DNA of 50,033 bases from JANXLS01 sp038227045 (GCA_038227045.1 JBBRQD010000035.1:1-50033), one strand, 5' to 3'; positions 1 through 9,041 are shown, counted from the first letter of the stretch. Numbers and translations: made by a program. Notes: a model not told the origin generated them from the letters alone.

Positions 1-107
1 ATCGCGCCGCGCCGGGCAAGTTGAACGAGGCGGTCGAGCAAAGGCGTATCAAGAGGATACGCCGTGCGAGGCCAACGAAGTTCAACGCCGCCCGCCGCAA
101 GCGAGAA
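1..107. repeat. Structured dispersed repeat, copy 1 (left end of window)
   Basis: This copy is nearly identical to 49926-50033, in the same orientation. It contains an inner hairpin with arms GGCGTATC/GATACGCC and a 5-nt loop, and outer arms GTTGAAC/GTTCAAC and CGGGC/GCCCG, so the whole element can fold as one long imperfect hairpin. The two copies differ almost only in the inner loop plus one base (GAGGCC versus GAGACC). It lies just 3' of the hydrolase gene that ends at 130 and could act as a transcription end signal there. The family is not recognised. Confidence 0.8.
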
Positions 108-129
108 CGATGCTTTAGAAATGCGCGGG

Positions 130-2130
130 TCAATAATCGCGAATCAATTTATCCGCCGCCCCGGCCGCATTGTAGATTGCTGCTGTTTTGTCGAACGCCG
201 TCGCAGGCGCGTTTTTCAAGTGCAGGGGTTTCGGCGCGAGACAGCCCAACGCTTCCGGAATATCCAGCACACGCAGCACATTCAACAGCGGCGGTCCGTA
301 CTTCGTTTCGCCTTCGGCCGGTATATGCGAAGACGGCGGATTGACCACCGTCACCGCTTCGATCGACGGCTCGAAAAGCGCCGCGTACGCCGCAAGAATT
401 CCGGCTTGTTCCGAGCCTGCCACGCGCCATTTTCGTCCGCCATCGGAATGGTTTTTCGCCACCGACATGATGTCCCAAATGCGCCCGCCGTCGACAGTGG
501 CACCCAAAAGCGCCAGCGAGCGTTCGACAGTGTTGGGCGGATTTTTTTTCGTCCACGAGAGCCTGCCCACTCCGCGCGGACACAGCAACAGAGCCGGCGC
601 ATCCCCGATCATTGCTATCGACCATGGGGGAAGCCTTTCAGCGTTCTCGCCCTCACCTTCATTGAGGACGATCAACCATGGAGCGGCCTCATTTTTCTTG
701 CCGGGAATCCAGTGCCACGCGACTTTGATGCCCTCTTCAGTCCGTTCTTCGCCGCTGATTTCGTCCGCCTCGAACGCGATGGGTTCCGTCTTCGGCGCTG
801 CGCTTGGCCACGCGTTGAACGTCATCTCGCGCAAACGATTTAAGAGCGCCGAACGCCACGCCGTGTAATTTTCAGGTACCGGGACTTCGACGTGCGCGGC
901 CGGAACAAAGGACCGGTCCACACGCACGTTTATGGCGTCGGCCGGAATGTCGCTGTCTTCCTTAAAGACGCGCAGCAGTTTGTGTTCGATAAACTGCTTT
1001 TCGCCGACATGCTTGTCGTCTCCGGCGACCTCGTAGCCGGCGTCGGGGTCGTCCACAGGTGTCAGCGAATTTTTGAAATAGCGGTTGAAGAACTCAAAGA
1101 TTTCGCGCCGCAGATCGCGGCGATACGCGTGACCGCCGACGCTGACGACCGCGGAGACGCGGTCGCCAAGCCCCCAGCGCGCATAGAGCCATTCGAGGCG
1201 ATTGATAATCCGGTTGTTGGCGCTCATTGGAAAAATCGAGTCGGCATCGGAATTGACGAAGAGCAGCGGCCGGGGCGCGATCAACGCGGGAATCTGAGTC
1301 CAGTTCCAACGTGCGCGATTGTACAGGAACATGCAGTCGCAGTGCCCGTTGACGCCGTCTTCCGCGACGTAAAATTGCAGGTCCGACATGCCGCTTGTCG
1401 GCGCGCAGATCTTGATACGTTCGTCCGCCGCGGCGATCCACATTGTCGCCGATCCGCCGCCTGAAATTCCAGTCGCGCCAATGCGCTCGCCATCGACTTC
1501 AGGCCGCGTGCAAAGATAATCGAGAGCGCGAATGGCATTCCAGCATTCCACGCCTGCCGGAGTATAGCCGGCGGACTGCCACCACCAGCGATTTTCGCGG
1601 TACGTGCCATGGTGAAAGCTGGCGATTTCGCCGAGTTGCAGCGAGTCCGTGACCAGTGCCACGTACCCGTGTTTTGCAAACCAGATACCAAAATCCTGAT
1701 ACCCGCTTTTGTTGCCATCACGGTTCTCGTGCTTATGCCCGCACTGGTACAAAATGGTAGGATATTTGCCGTTCAGCGGTTTGGGTAGATAGAGGTTGGC
1801 CGTTACATACAACCCCGGTTTGCTTTGAAAATGGACCATCTCGACGGAATAGTCCGGCATCTCAAGGCGACCCGTGACTTTCGCGTTCAACGGCGTTTTT
1901 TCGGGAAGCGGCCAGAGCCCCTGCATCTCGAAATAGGCTTGTTTCAACGCCGGGCGAATTTTTTCGAAGTCTTCTTTTGTCTTAATCTGGGGCATGAATT
2001 CATGTTCGAGTTCATTAGCCTGCGCGGCCAGATATTGGCGTATGGTTTTGTCGTTTGGCGTGAGCGTTTCGGCGGCGAGGGCGGTTCCGGCGAACAGAAG
2101 CATCATTGAGCAGATTTTGTGGCGAAGCAT
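130..2130 (-). CDS. Secreted alpha/beta hydrolase, acetyl-xylan-esterase-like, with a second degenerate hydrolase half
   Basis: This 666-aa protein starts with a signal peptide (about residues 1-20, ending TALAA). Residues 80-350 form an alpha/beta hydrolase related to the acetyl xylan esterase/dienelactone hydrolase group. The nucleophile elbow is GISGGG (Ser223), a likely acid lies in NSDADSIFP (around Asp295/297), and His334 sits in VGGHAYR. Residues 390-666 look like a second hydrolase half, with a LIVLN strand, a degenerate elbow AGSEQAG and a closing APKPLHL strand, so probably only the first half is catalytic. The start has an upstream GGAG. It is the last gene of a five-gene minus-strand run beginning at 5931, 18 bp after the membrane-protein gene. 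The likely role is ester cleavage on polysaccharide or another acylated substrate; the substrate is not deducible. Confidence 0.8.
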   Translation of the reverse strand: MLRHKICSMMLLFAGTALAAETLTPNDKTIRQYLAAQANELEHEFMPQIKTKEDFEKIRPALKQAYFEMQGLWPLPEKTPLNAKVTGRLEMPDYSVEMVHFQSKPGLYVTANLYLPKPLNGKYPTILYQCGHKHENRDGNKSGYQDFGIWFAKHGYVALVTDSLQLGEIASFHHGTYRENRWWWQSAGYTPAGVECWNAIRALDYLCTRPEVDGERIGATGISGGGSATMWIAAADERIKICAPTSGMSDLQFYVAEDGVNGHCDCMFLYNRARWNWTQIPALIAPRPLLFVNSDADSIFPMSANNRIINRLEWLYARWGLGDRVSAVVSVGGHAYRRDLRREIFEFFNRYFKNSLTPVDDPDAGYEVAGDDKHVGEKQFIEHKLLRVFKEDSDIPADAINVRVDRSFVPAAHVEVPVPENYTAWRSALLNRLREMTFNAWPSAAPKTEPIAFEADEISGEERTEEGIKVAWHWIPGKKNEAAPWLIVLNEGEGENAERLPPWSIAMIGDAPALLLCPRGVGRLSWTKKNPPNTVERSLALLGATVDGGRIWDIMSVAKNHSDGGRKWRVAGSEQAGILAAYAALFEPSIEAVTVVNPPSSHIPAEGETKYGPPLLNVLRVLDIPEALGCLAPKPLHLKNAPATAFDKTAAIYNAAGAADKLIRDY

Positions 2131-2148
2131 AAGGAAGGCTCCAAGGAG

Positions 2149-2550
2149 TTAGAGGTTAGAGGCTTGGAGATTCGAACTCCGCCATCGTATCCACCATTCG
2201 CATAGAATGGCAGTAATTGCGAGAATCGTTAAAGCCACAATTGCATCGACAGTCAACCTCTTCCAATTCCATTTATATTCAAGTCGAAACGAAGTGTTTG
2301 GATAGGGCGGATATTTCATATTATACTTTTGCGCAATTGGTATCGGCCATCCTATTGTCGGGTATTGGGGCCACCGCCTTGGACCAGAACCCCACATTAT
2401 CGCTGTTGGAGTATCCGCAAGATTCGAGATCCAGTCGTACTCATAGACTCGCAGATTAGCCCATATCAACCCACCCGCTGCGAACATCAGCACCAGTGCC
2501 GTCGATAGATGAACCTGAAACAAGGCGCGCGTTTTGCGATCAATGGCCAT
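2149..2550 (-). CDS. Small membrane protein, function unknown
   Basis: This 133-aa protein has a short cytoplasmic-type N-terminus, one transmembrane helix around residues 14-31 (TALVLMFAAGGLIWANL), a hydrophilic Trp/Pro/Tyr-rich middle (for example RRWPQYPTIGWP) and a second helix around 97-115 before a charged tail. This layout resembles short two-helix hypothetical proteins common in planctomycetes; another of similar design lies at 33923-34321. It sits 23 bp after the FGE-like gene and 18 bp before the hydrolase gene, so it is probably co-transcribed. No function can be assigned. Confidence 0.65.
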   Translation of the reverse strand: MAIDRKTRALFQVHLSTALVLMFAAGGLIWANLRVYEYDWISNLADTPTAIMWGSGPRRWPQYPTIGWPIPIAQKYNMKYPPYPNTSFRLEYKWNWKRLTVDAIVALTILAITAILCEWWIRWRSSNLQASNL

Positions 2551-2573
2551 AGTACTACCCAGTGCTCAAGCAC

Positions 2574-3398
2574 CTACTTTGGTGCGCTTCTCACGCACCG
2601 AAATCCGATGGCATCGTCGGCAAAACAAGCATCTGCCACGCCGGGCTTTTTTCCGATGCGCGCTGTGGCGCTCAGCTTTTCGGCGCGCAAGTCCCATGAG
2701 CCGCCGCGCAGTACGTATTTCTCCCCTTGAACCGGGCCGCGCGGATTGCTTGCGGGGCTTGTTTTGTAGTAGTTTGCTTCGTATACATCGTTGCACCATT
2801 CCCCTACATTGCCCTGCATGTCGCACAGACCCCAGGCATTGGGGTGTTTCTGGCCGGCGGGATGGGTCTTCTTGCCTGAATTGTCGACGAACCAAGCGTA
2901 GTCGGCTAATTTTCGGGCATCGCCGGATAGGTCGGCCGTGGCTCCGGCGCGGCACGCATACTCCCATTCGGCCTCAGTGGGCAACCGGTATCCGTCCGCC
3001 GCGAAATTGCATTCCGCGGTGTCGGGATTGTAGCAAGGGCTCAGGCCTTCGGCTTTTGAACGCTCGTTACAATACATTGCCGCTTTGTCCCACGTGATCT
3101 GCTCAACCGGATTCTGCGGATTTTTAAAATGCGATCCATCGGGAAGTTTCAGCGCCGTGTACTGCTCCTGCGTGACTTCGGTGCGGTCCATCAAGAAGGC
3201 GTCGAGCGTCACCGCGTGTACCGGGCCTTCATCTTCCTTGCCCGCGCTGTTACCCATTTGAAATGTGCCGGCAGGAATCCGAACCATCTCCACGCCGGAC
3301 TTTGATTTGATGATCTCCGGCCCGGCCTTCTGGCTTATGGCTTCGCCGCAGCCCGTTAAAATAAAAGGAAGCAGGATATAGAAAGAGGCGCGATTCAT
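2574..3398 (-). CDS. FGE/sulfatase-modifying-factor-like lipoprotein
   Basis: This 274-aa protein has a lipoprotein signal (FILTGC lipobox). The rest is one formylglycine-generating-enzyme-type domain: VRIPAGTFQMGN near residue 40, DRTEVTQEQY, RLPTEAEWEYACRAG, a GLCDMQGNVGEWCND segment, VLRGGSW and a closing IGFRCVR. The fold assignment is firm. The stretch after GGSW is DLRAEKLSATAR and lacks the cysteine pair that oxidises the sulfatase cysteine in true FGE, so this is probably a non-catalytic or differently acting relative, as is common for the many such paralogues in planctomycetes. The start overlaps the TolB-like stop by 4 nt (ATGA), which indicates translational coupling. Confidence 0.85.
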   Translation of the reverse strand: MNRASFYILLPFILTGCGEAISQKAGPEIIKSKSGVEMVRIPAGTFQMGNSAGKEDEGPVHAVTLDAFLMDRTEVTQEQYTALKLPDGSHFKNPQNPVEQITWDKAAMYCNERSKAEGLSPCYNPDTAECNFAADGYRLPTEAEWEYACRAGATADLSGDARKLADYAWFVDNSGKKTHPAGQKHPNAWGLCDMQGNVGEWCNDVYEANYYKTSPASNPRGPVQGEKYVLRGGSWDLRAEKLSATARIGKKPGVADACFADDAIGFRCVRSAPK

Positions 3399-4429
3399 TT
3401 ACCTGCCCCTTCCTTGACAAATACCCAATCCGGCTCTTTGTTCGATTTGCCGTTGGTCGTCAGCATGACCCAGCGGTCTTTCGTGGAGGTGTCGGCCACG
3501 CAGGTATTCCAGCCCGGCGCTTCGACACCTGGAAATTCAGGCAACAAATGCTTGAGATTGCGGCCGGTCAATTTCGGGCCGTAGCTGAAGGCGACGTATT
3601 TTCCATCGGGCGACCAATCGACGTGGTAGGTTTCGATCGGGTCTTTTGAGGACATTATATTATGTATATTCGCCGCTTTCGGAATAGGCCCGGAGAAATC
3701 CAAATCCGCGACGCCCAGCTCGCAGTCGCCATTGCCCCAGGCGACCTTCTTGCCATCGGGGCTGAGGTCGGGGCGGCAGCCTCCCAGTCCCAGGTCGAAG
3801 ACGCCGTCGCCATTGGCTTCGAGCGCCAGAATGCCGTGCTTGAAACCCATTCCGCCGTGCACCGTGGCCACAAACCATTTTCCATCCGGCGCCCAGTTTA
3901 AGGTATATAGATGGTGTATTTTTTTATTGACATGTTCGCGCGTCTGGCCGGTGCTTAGATCGTACATAAAGATGCCTTTGGAGGCGAAGTCTTGTACATT
4001 GTAGGTATCGAACTCGCCTTTTAGAAAGGCGATCTCCTTTCCGTCGGCTTTCCAGCAGGGTTCGCGCGCGTTGTCGCAAATCTTCTTTCGATCGCTGCCG
4101 TCGATCTTCATCACATACAGGTTACGCGATTTGGCGTCGCCTTTGCCCTCGTCCGCGAGAAAACAAATCTGGCTGCCGTCGGGTGAGGCCTTCGGGTAGA
4201 GTTCGTCGATATCCGGTGTGTTCGTCAGATTGACGGCATTGCTGCCGTCGGCGTTCATGAGGTAGAGTTCCCAGTTGCCGTCGCGGTTGCTTTCATGGAC
4301 GATTTTGTGGCGGTAGCTTTTTAATTCCTGAAGAAGCTCTTTAGAACCCTGATCGGGCGGCTCGGCTGCGCTTATCAACGCCGCAACCAGTGCGAGCGCC
4401 GCAATCATCGCCGATACACGAGTGGCCAT
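3395..4429 (-). CDS. Secreted TolB-like WD40/PD40 beta-propeller protein
   Basis: This 344-aa protein has a signal peptide (about residues 1-21). It then carries repeated propeller strands of the PD40 type: GNWELYLMNADGSNAVNLTN, YPKASPDGSQICFLAD, NLYVMKIDGSDRKKI, LNWAPDGKWFVATV, PDLSPDGKKVAWGNG and VDWSPDGKYVAFSY. These are typical of TolB C-terminal propellers, but the TolB N-terminal domain is absent and the protein is shorter, so it is not the Tol-Pal subunit. It is probably a periplasmic or surface binding module. It has an AAAGGA ribosome site 7 nt before the ATG, starts 35 bp after the DUF1552 gene and overlaps the next gene by 4 nt. Confidence 0.8.
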   Translation of the reverse strand: MATRVSAMIAALALVAALISAAEPPDQGSKELLQELKSYRHKIVHESNRDGNWELYLMNADGSNAVNLTNTPDIDELYPKASPDGSQICFLADEGKGDAKSRNLYVMKIDGSDRKKICDNAREPCWKADGKEIAFLKGEFDTYNVQDFASKGIFMYDLSTGQTREHVNKKIHHLYTLNWAPDGKWFVATVHGGMGFKHGILALEANGDGVFDLGLGGCRPDLSPDGKKVAWGNGDCELGVADLDFSGPIPKAANIHNIMSSKDPIETYHVDWSPDGKYVAFSYGPKLTGRNLKHLLPEFPGVEAPGWNTCVADTSTKDRWVMLTTNGKSNKEPDWVFVKEGAGK

Positions 4430-4464
4430 GAGATTCCTTTCGGGTCACGGGATAAATAAAACGC

Positions 4465-5931
4465 TCACACCTTCTTCACGGGCGGCGCGGGCGGTGCAGG
4501 CGCGGGCACCGGAACAGGCGCCGGCACGGGGGAAATGTATTTCTCGTCGTTGACTCCCGCAAGCTCCCCAGTCGAATCGCCGAATTTTTCCACTGGCGTG
4601 CCCATGCGTTCGAGCATCGATTTGTAGAGGTTGCAAAGCGGCGTGTTCTTCGGGTAAACGAGATGCCGGCCCGTCTTGAATGTGCCCCCGCCCTGCCCCG
4701 CCAGGACCAGCGGCAGATTGTGCGGATTGTGGCTGTTTCCGTCGCGAATCGGCGAGCCGAAGAGCAGCATCGAATTGTCCAGCAGCGTCCCCTCGCCTTC
4801 CTTGATGCTCTTCATCTTCTCCAGCATGTACGCGAATTGCTGCGTGTGCCAGCGGTTGATCAGCGCGTATTGCGCCAGCTTATCCGGATTTTTTTCGTGG
4901 TGCGACAGTTCGTGGTGCGCGCCTTTGACGCCTTCAATGAACGAAAAGTTTTTACCGCTCACGTCGTTGCCGAACATGAATGTGCCGACGCGCGTCGAAT
5001 CGGTCCAGAACGCCATGACCATCAGATCGAGCATGATGCGCACTTGCTCGGTGTGGTTGATGCCGCGCTCGCTGGCTTTCGCCGGGTCGTCGTAATGGCT
5101 TTTGATGCGGTCGCCGAGTTTCTTGACCGCTTCGCGCGCGAGCGGATCGTCGTGGATTTCCTCGGCACGGCGCTTGGCGTCGAATTCAATGCGGTTTTCG
5201 ATGGCGCGGATCGAACCGAGGTACTCGTCGAGTTTTCGCTGATCGGACGCGCCTACTTTCGCGCGCAGACTCTTCGCGTCTTCCTGCACCAGATCGAGCA
5301 CGCTCCTGTCGCCGCTGGCGTCGCGCGCTTTGGTGGCTTTCGGGCGGAACAGGCGATTAAAGGCCTGGCGTGGATCGATTTCTTTGGGGACGGGCGTCGA
5401 CGGCGTGCTCCACGAAATGTTGCAGCCGTACAAGCGCGTGTAGCCGACGACCACATCGACGCCGGTCGTAATCGGTTCGATGCCCAGTTCGAGCGACGGC
5501 AGCGCCGTGAGGTTGCCGATGCGTTGCGCGGCGACCTGGTCCATCGACGTGCCGTTGCTGCGCAAGTCGCTGCCGGTGGTGCGCGTGATTGTGGTGCCGG
5601 TCATGAAGCCGCCGGTCTTGACGTAGTGGCCGTCGCCGGTGTCGGTCTTGATGTTCATCAATTCGGTGAAGACGAGGATGTCTGATTTCAATTTTTCGAG
5701 CGGCGAAAGAGTCGGCGAAAGTTCGAATTGCTTGTCGGTTCCCTTGGGTGTGAACTCGGTAACATTCACGCCATTGGGATAGTACAGCACGCCCATGCGA
5801 ACGGGAGCCTTGCGCGCGGCATCGCCGGCCCGGGCGCGCGGGGTCATGGCATCGAGAAACGGCAGGGCGAGCAGCGCACCAGCGCCTTTGAGCATGGTGC
5901 GGCGGGAGATGGGTTCGGGACTTCGGAACAT
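4465..5931 (-). CDS. DUF1552 secreted protein with Pro/Ala-rich C-terminal tail
   Basis: This 488-aa protein begins with a Tat-like signal (SRRTMLKGAGALLALPFL, residues 9-26). The body is the DUF1552 domain: VLYYPNGVNVTEF, HYVKTGGFMTGTT, SMDQVAAQRIG, a central long-helix region, GAHHELSHHEK near 340, LLFGSPIRDGNSHNPHNLP and LLCNLYKSML-type C-terminal motifs. In planctomycetes DUF1552 genes usually follow a DUF1592-type cytochrome gene; none is adjacent here. The C-terminus ends in a Pro/Ala/Val tail (residues about 468-485) that the other DUF1552 protein in the window lacks. GGAGA lies 7 nt before the ATG. It is the first gene of the minus-strand run down to 130. The biochemical function of the family is not known. 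Confidence 0.88.
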   Translation of the reverse strand: MFRSPEPISRRTMLKGAGALLALPFLDAMTPRARAGDAARKAPVRMGVLYYPNGVNVTEFTPKGTDKQFELSPTLSPLEKLKSDILVFTELMNIKTDTGDGHYVKTGGFMTGTTITRTTGSDLRSNGTSMDQVAAQRIGNLTALPSLELGIEPITTGVDVVVGYTRLYGCNISWSTPSTPVPKEIDPRQAFNRLFRPKATKARDASGDRSVLDLVQEDAKSLRAKVGASDQRKLDEYLGSIRAIENRIEFDAKRRAEEIHDDPLAREAVKKLGDRIKSHYDDPAKASERGINHTEQVRIMLDLMVMAFWTDSTRVGTFMFGNDVSGKNFSFIEGVKGAHHELSHHEKNPDKLAQYALINRWHTQQFAYMLEKMKSIKEGEGTLLDNSMLLFGSPIRDGNSHNPHNLPLVLAGQGGGTFKTGRHLVYPKNTPLCNLYKSMLERMGTPVEKFGDSTGELAGVNDEKYISPVPAPVPVPAPAPPAPPVKKV

Positions 5932-6057
5932 GAACGGTCTCCGGATCGGGACGACATTCGACGCGTGCGGATCGTGATTTAGCGTACACCTTTGCGGAGG
6001 TGAATGCGGGAGTTTTTTGGCGGCCTTTATGGGATAGGCAACTCCATATCTGAACCG

Positions 6058-6720
6058 TCAACGTTTGACGATCCGCATGTTTTCCTTATCTACGACGATC
6101 TTGCCGCCACTGAGACGCACGACCCAGCGCAACGCGTTGCCCAGGCCAATGTCTGTGAATTTGACGGTGACCTTGTTCTGCTTAAGCTTTTCATCCATCG
6201 GCAGCTTGATGTTTGGCGTTTCCGTCAGCTCCTTGATGGCGTCGCCAGCGGGAGAATCTTTCATTTCGTAACTCAGGCGCTCCACTCGTCCATCCAGCAT
6301 TTTGGAGATCAGAAAGTCCTCTGGCTTCAGATAGTCCGTTTCGAGTTTCGCGTGGCTATAGATGAAGATGGCGCCGTAGTATTGGCCGTAGTCCAAGCCG
6401 GACTGCTGCATCACCAGTTTGAGCACATCCGCGAGTGGTTTATTGGCGGCCTGAATGCTGATCAGCAGTGGCTTGTCCGCCGGTATCACAGCCGGATCAA
6501 CGATGATCGTGACGCCCGCCTGATCACGCAGCGCGCCGAGCGCCTCATCCAGCGGTTTTTTGTTCACATCCGCAGTCACCTTTTTCGCCAATGCGTCGGC
6601 GATCTGTTTGCGCCATTCCTTCTCCCACGGCGGCACTCCAAGGGGATTGGCCGCGGACGCCGCATCAACCCAATGACAAGTCAAAAGTAGACACGCAATC
6701 GCGAGTAGGCGCTGAAACAT
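6058..6720 (-). CDS. Small secreted protein with STN-like (secretin/TonB short N-terminal) domains
   Basis: This 220-aa protein starts at the ATG at 6720, which has GGAGAG 8 nt upstream and opens directly into a signal peptide (MFQRLLAIACLLLTC...). An ATG 24 nt further upstream would only add a polar extension. Residues about 40-105 read as an STN fold (PLDEALGALRDQAGVTIIVDP, then KPLADVLKLVMQQSGLDY, then an IFIYS strand). A second similar unit runs to the end (DAIKELTETPNIKLPMDE, KVTVKFTDIGLGNALRWVVRLSG, KIVVDKENMRIVKR). STN domains normally sit at the front of secretins or TonB receptors, but here there is no barrel or secretin part. It is a single-gene unit, divergent from the gene at 6933. 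The role is unknown; it may be an adaptor for a secretion complex. Confidence 0.7.
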   Translation of the reverse strand: MFQRLLAIACLLLTCHWVDAASAANPLGVPPWEKEWRKQIADALAKKVTADVNKKPLDEALGALRDQAGVTIIVDPAVIPADKPLLISIQAANKPLADVLKLVMQQSGLDYGQYYGAIFIYSHAKLETDYLKPEDFLISKMLDGRVERLSYEMKDSPAGDAIKELTETPNIKLPMDEKLKQNKVTVKFTDIGLGNALRWVVRLSGGKIVVDKENMRIVKR

Positions 6721-6932
6721 GGACCGCTCTCCGTGGTTACTCATGCAAACATTTCATACGCCCCAATTTCTTAATAGCATAAGGGACGTAAACGCATTTT
6801 TAAAGTATTGTCTTTTCCTTTTATCCCCTTATGCATGCAGCGATTTCAATTGCCAGAAACACGTCATTAAGATATTCTACACGTCGCAATATTTGTGTCT
6901 GCCGGAGTTCCCATATTCTTGGAATTGCGCCT

Positions 6933-9041
6933 ATGCGTTGCGTCACCCTCTTAACTCTCGTCGTGCTCATCGCGCACGTCACGTTGCACGCCGAAGACGC
7001 GGATGAAGTCCGCGAAAAGGGCATCACCGCGCTCAAAGATTCGCAGACCAATCCACGCGCAATCGTCGATGCCGCGCGATTTTTCGTCAAAGCCGCCGCG
7101 CTGTACGGCGAAGCCGGCAACGAAGAAAAAAACGTCGAGATGAATTCGTTTTTGTATTGGTGCAAGAAGAAAATGACGCTGGCGGATATCGATGTCTTCA
7201 CCAAGGGCGGCGAAGACGCCGTCGCCACCAAACTCGCCGCAGTGGAGAAAGCCGCGCCGAAAGCCGACGATGCGCAAAAATGGTTCGAACGCGCCGACCA
7301 ATTCGCAAAGCAAAATCCCGACGAACATCTGTTGATTGCGATCCGCTTTTTCGAGGTCGCTTCGCGCTTTGTGGGGACGAAAGAGAGTATCGCGGCACAA
7401 GAGCGCAGTTTGAATGAGCAGACTCTGGCTAGTGCGGCGGTGGTGAAAACACTCGCGAAACCCACCCCGATCAAGCCCACCGAAACCGTGGCGAACCCCA
7501 TCGAAATGCGGCCCGTTCCTGGGGCTGACGATATCAAGATGGCTGAGAAGCTCATCAAGGATCTCTTGAAGGCCGACTACGCCAAGACGGATGCACCCAG
7601 CCGGCTCGCGCTAGTCGCCAAGCTCCTTCAACAAGCCGAAGAAAATAAAAACGACGTGGCGTCGTATTATGTCCTTCTTCATGAGGCCCGTGATCAGGCC
7701 GTTTTGGCGGGCGATTGCGCGAAAGCGGCGGAAGCGCAACATCAATTGCGCGGCTCATTCAAGCTGGACTTCGCAACCATTCTCCTCGACCTTCGAAAGC
7801 TGGAACCCTCTGCCAAAACCGCCGAACCCGCAGCCGCACTGGCGTTGCTTTTTTCGCTCTCGGCCGATGACGCGCTGGTGGTCGAAAATTACGATCAGGC
7901 GGTGCGCTTCATTTCGCACGCCGACGATTTGCTGCCCTTCGTCAAAGATGCGGCGCTGAAGTCGCGCCTGAAAGCGGAAATTCCGCGCGTACAGGCGATC
8001 AAGCGCGAGAGCGTCGCGGCCCTTGCCGCGCAAAAGACGCTGGCTACAAAGCCGGATGATGGGGAAGCAAATCTAGTCGCCGGAAAATTTGCGCTGCTTC
8101 TCGGCGATTTCGAAAAGAGCATGGCTATGCTGGCGAAAGGCAAAGATGTCGTACTGAGCGGATTGGCCAAGCACGAACTCGCTCCTCCGCAAGTGGCCGT
8201 TGAACAGCAACTGCTGGCGGATGGCTGGTTTGATCGCGCGGAGAAAGAAGCAACCGCAATTTTGAAAACGCGAATGCAGGATCGGGCGGCGCATTGGTAC
8301 ACGAGCGCTTTGCCGGGGTTGACGGGTTTGGCGAAGTTGAAAGTAGAGACAAAGCTCAAAAACTTGCCTGGAGCGCTAAAAGCAGAACCCGTAGGAACAA
8401 ATTCGGGTTCAGTGGTGCCGAAAAAAGTCGCTTCGAATGCGCCGAAAATAAGTGCAATAGAACAACAAGCCCTCCTACTGGAACGCAAGGAACTATTGGA
8501 GAAAGCGAAGTCCGAAACAGATCGCGGCAAGCAATCTGAAATGTTGATCAAAGCGGCACAAAATGCATTGAAACTAAATGATTCAGAATCAGGAATCGTT
8601 GAGTTGGATAAAGTAGTCTCAGAGTATGGTAGTATGGATTACGGAAACGTGAGCGCAAAGGCACTTATCGCAAAAGGTAAGTACTTTGGGTCGCAAGAAA
8701 ATTGGAGTGAAGCGGAGTCGACTCTCGCATCCGTTTGGACGGAATACCGAGGCAGTTACGGTAACTCGGGTTGCGAAGCAGCCCTAATCCTAGTTACTCA
8801 TTATGAGAAACTGGGTGATGTCCAAAAGGCCATGAGTTTTCGAGAAAAAATTATTGAATGCGGTGGAAGTTACGGCGATTCCGCCGCAGCCAGTTGTATG
8901 TGGTTTGCCGAATACTATATCAAACATGGAGATAAGGTTAAGGCGTTGGTATTCTTAAATAAAATTGTCGAAAAATACAACGGTTCTTACGGAAATGCCA
9001 AAAAGGCTGCTGAGGCGAAAATCAAGTCCCTTGATAAATGA
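6933..9041 (+). CDS. Secreted TPR-like repeat protein with GSYGN-type C-terminal repeats
   Basis: This 702-aa protein starts at the ATG at 6933, which opens into a signal peptide (MRCVTLLTLVVLIAHVTLHA); an upstream in-frame ATG at 6831 would add 34 atypical residues. The mature part is mostly alpha-helical, Ala/Lys/Leu-rich and TPR-like. The last 150 residues contain three units of 38-39 residues, each ending in a GSYGN/GSYGD motif, with helix pairs such as ALILVTHYEKLGDVQKAMSF, typical of TPR/Sel1-type solenoids. From about 8450 to the stop the DNA is visibly more AT-rich and uses different codons from the first 1.5 kb, which suggests a mosaic origin. It is probably periplasmic and protein-binding. 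No enzymatic motif was seen. Confidence 0.75.
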   Translation: MRCVTLLTLVVLIAHVTLHAEDADEVREKGITALKDSQTNPRAIVDAARFFVKAAALYGEAGNEEKNVEMNSFLYWCKKKMTLADIDVFTKGGEDAVATKLAAVEKAAPKADDAQKWFERADQFAKQNPDEHLLIAIRFFEVASRFVGTKESIAAQERSLNEQTLASAAVVKTLAKPTPIKPTETVANPIEMRPVPGADDIKMAEKLIKDLLKADYAKTDAPSRLALVAKLLQQAEENKNDVASYYVLLHEARDQAVLAGDCAKAAEAQHQLRGSFKLDFATILLDLRKLEPSAKTAEPAAALALLFSLSADDALVVENYDQAVRFISHADDLLPFVKDAALKSRLKAEIPRVQAIKRESVAALAAQKTLATKPDDGEANLVAGKFALLLGDFEKSMAMLAKGKDVVLSGLAKHELAPPQVAVEQQLLADGWFDRAEKEATAILKTRMQDRAAHWYTSALPGLTGLAKLKVETKLKNLPGALKAEPVGTNSGSVVPKKVASNAPKISAIEQQALLLERKELLEKAKSETDRGKQSEMLIKAAQNALKLNDSESGIVELDKVVSEYGSMDYGNVSAKALIAKGKYFGSQENWSEAESTLASVWTEYRGSYGNSGCEAALILVTHYEKLGDVQKAMSFREKIIECGGSYGDSAAASCMWFAEYYIKHGDKVKALVFLNKIVEKYNGSYGNAKKAAEAKIKSLDK

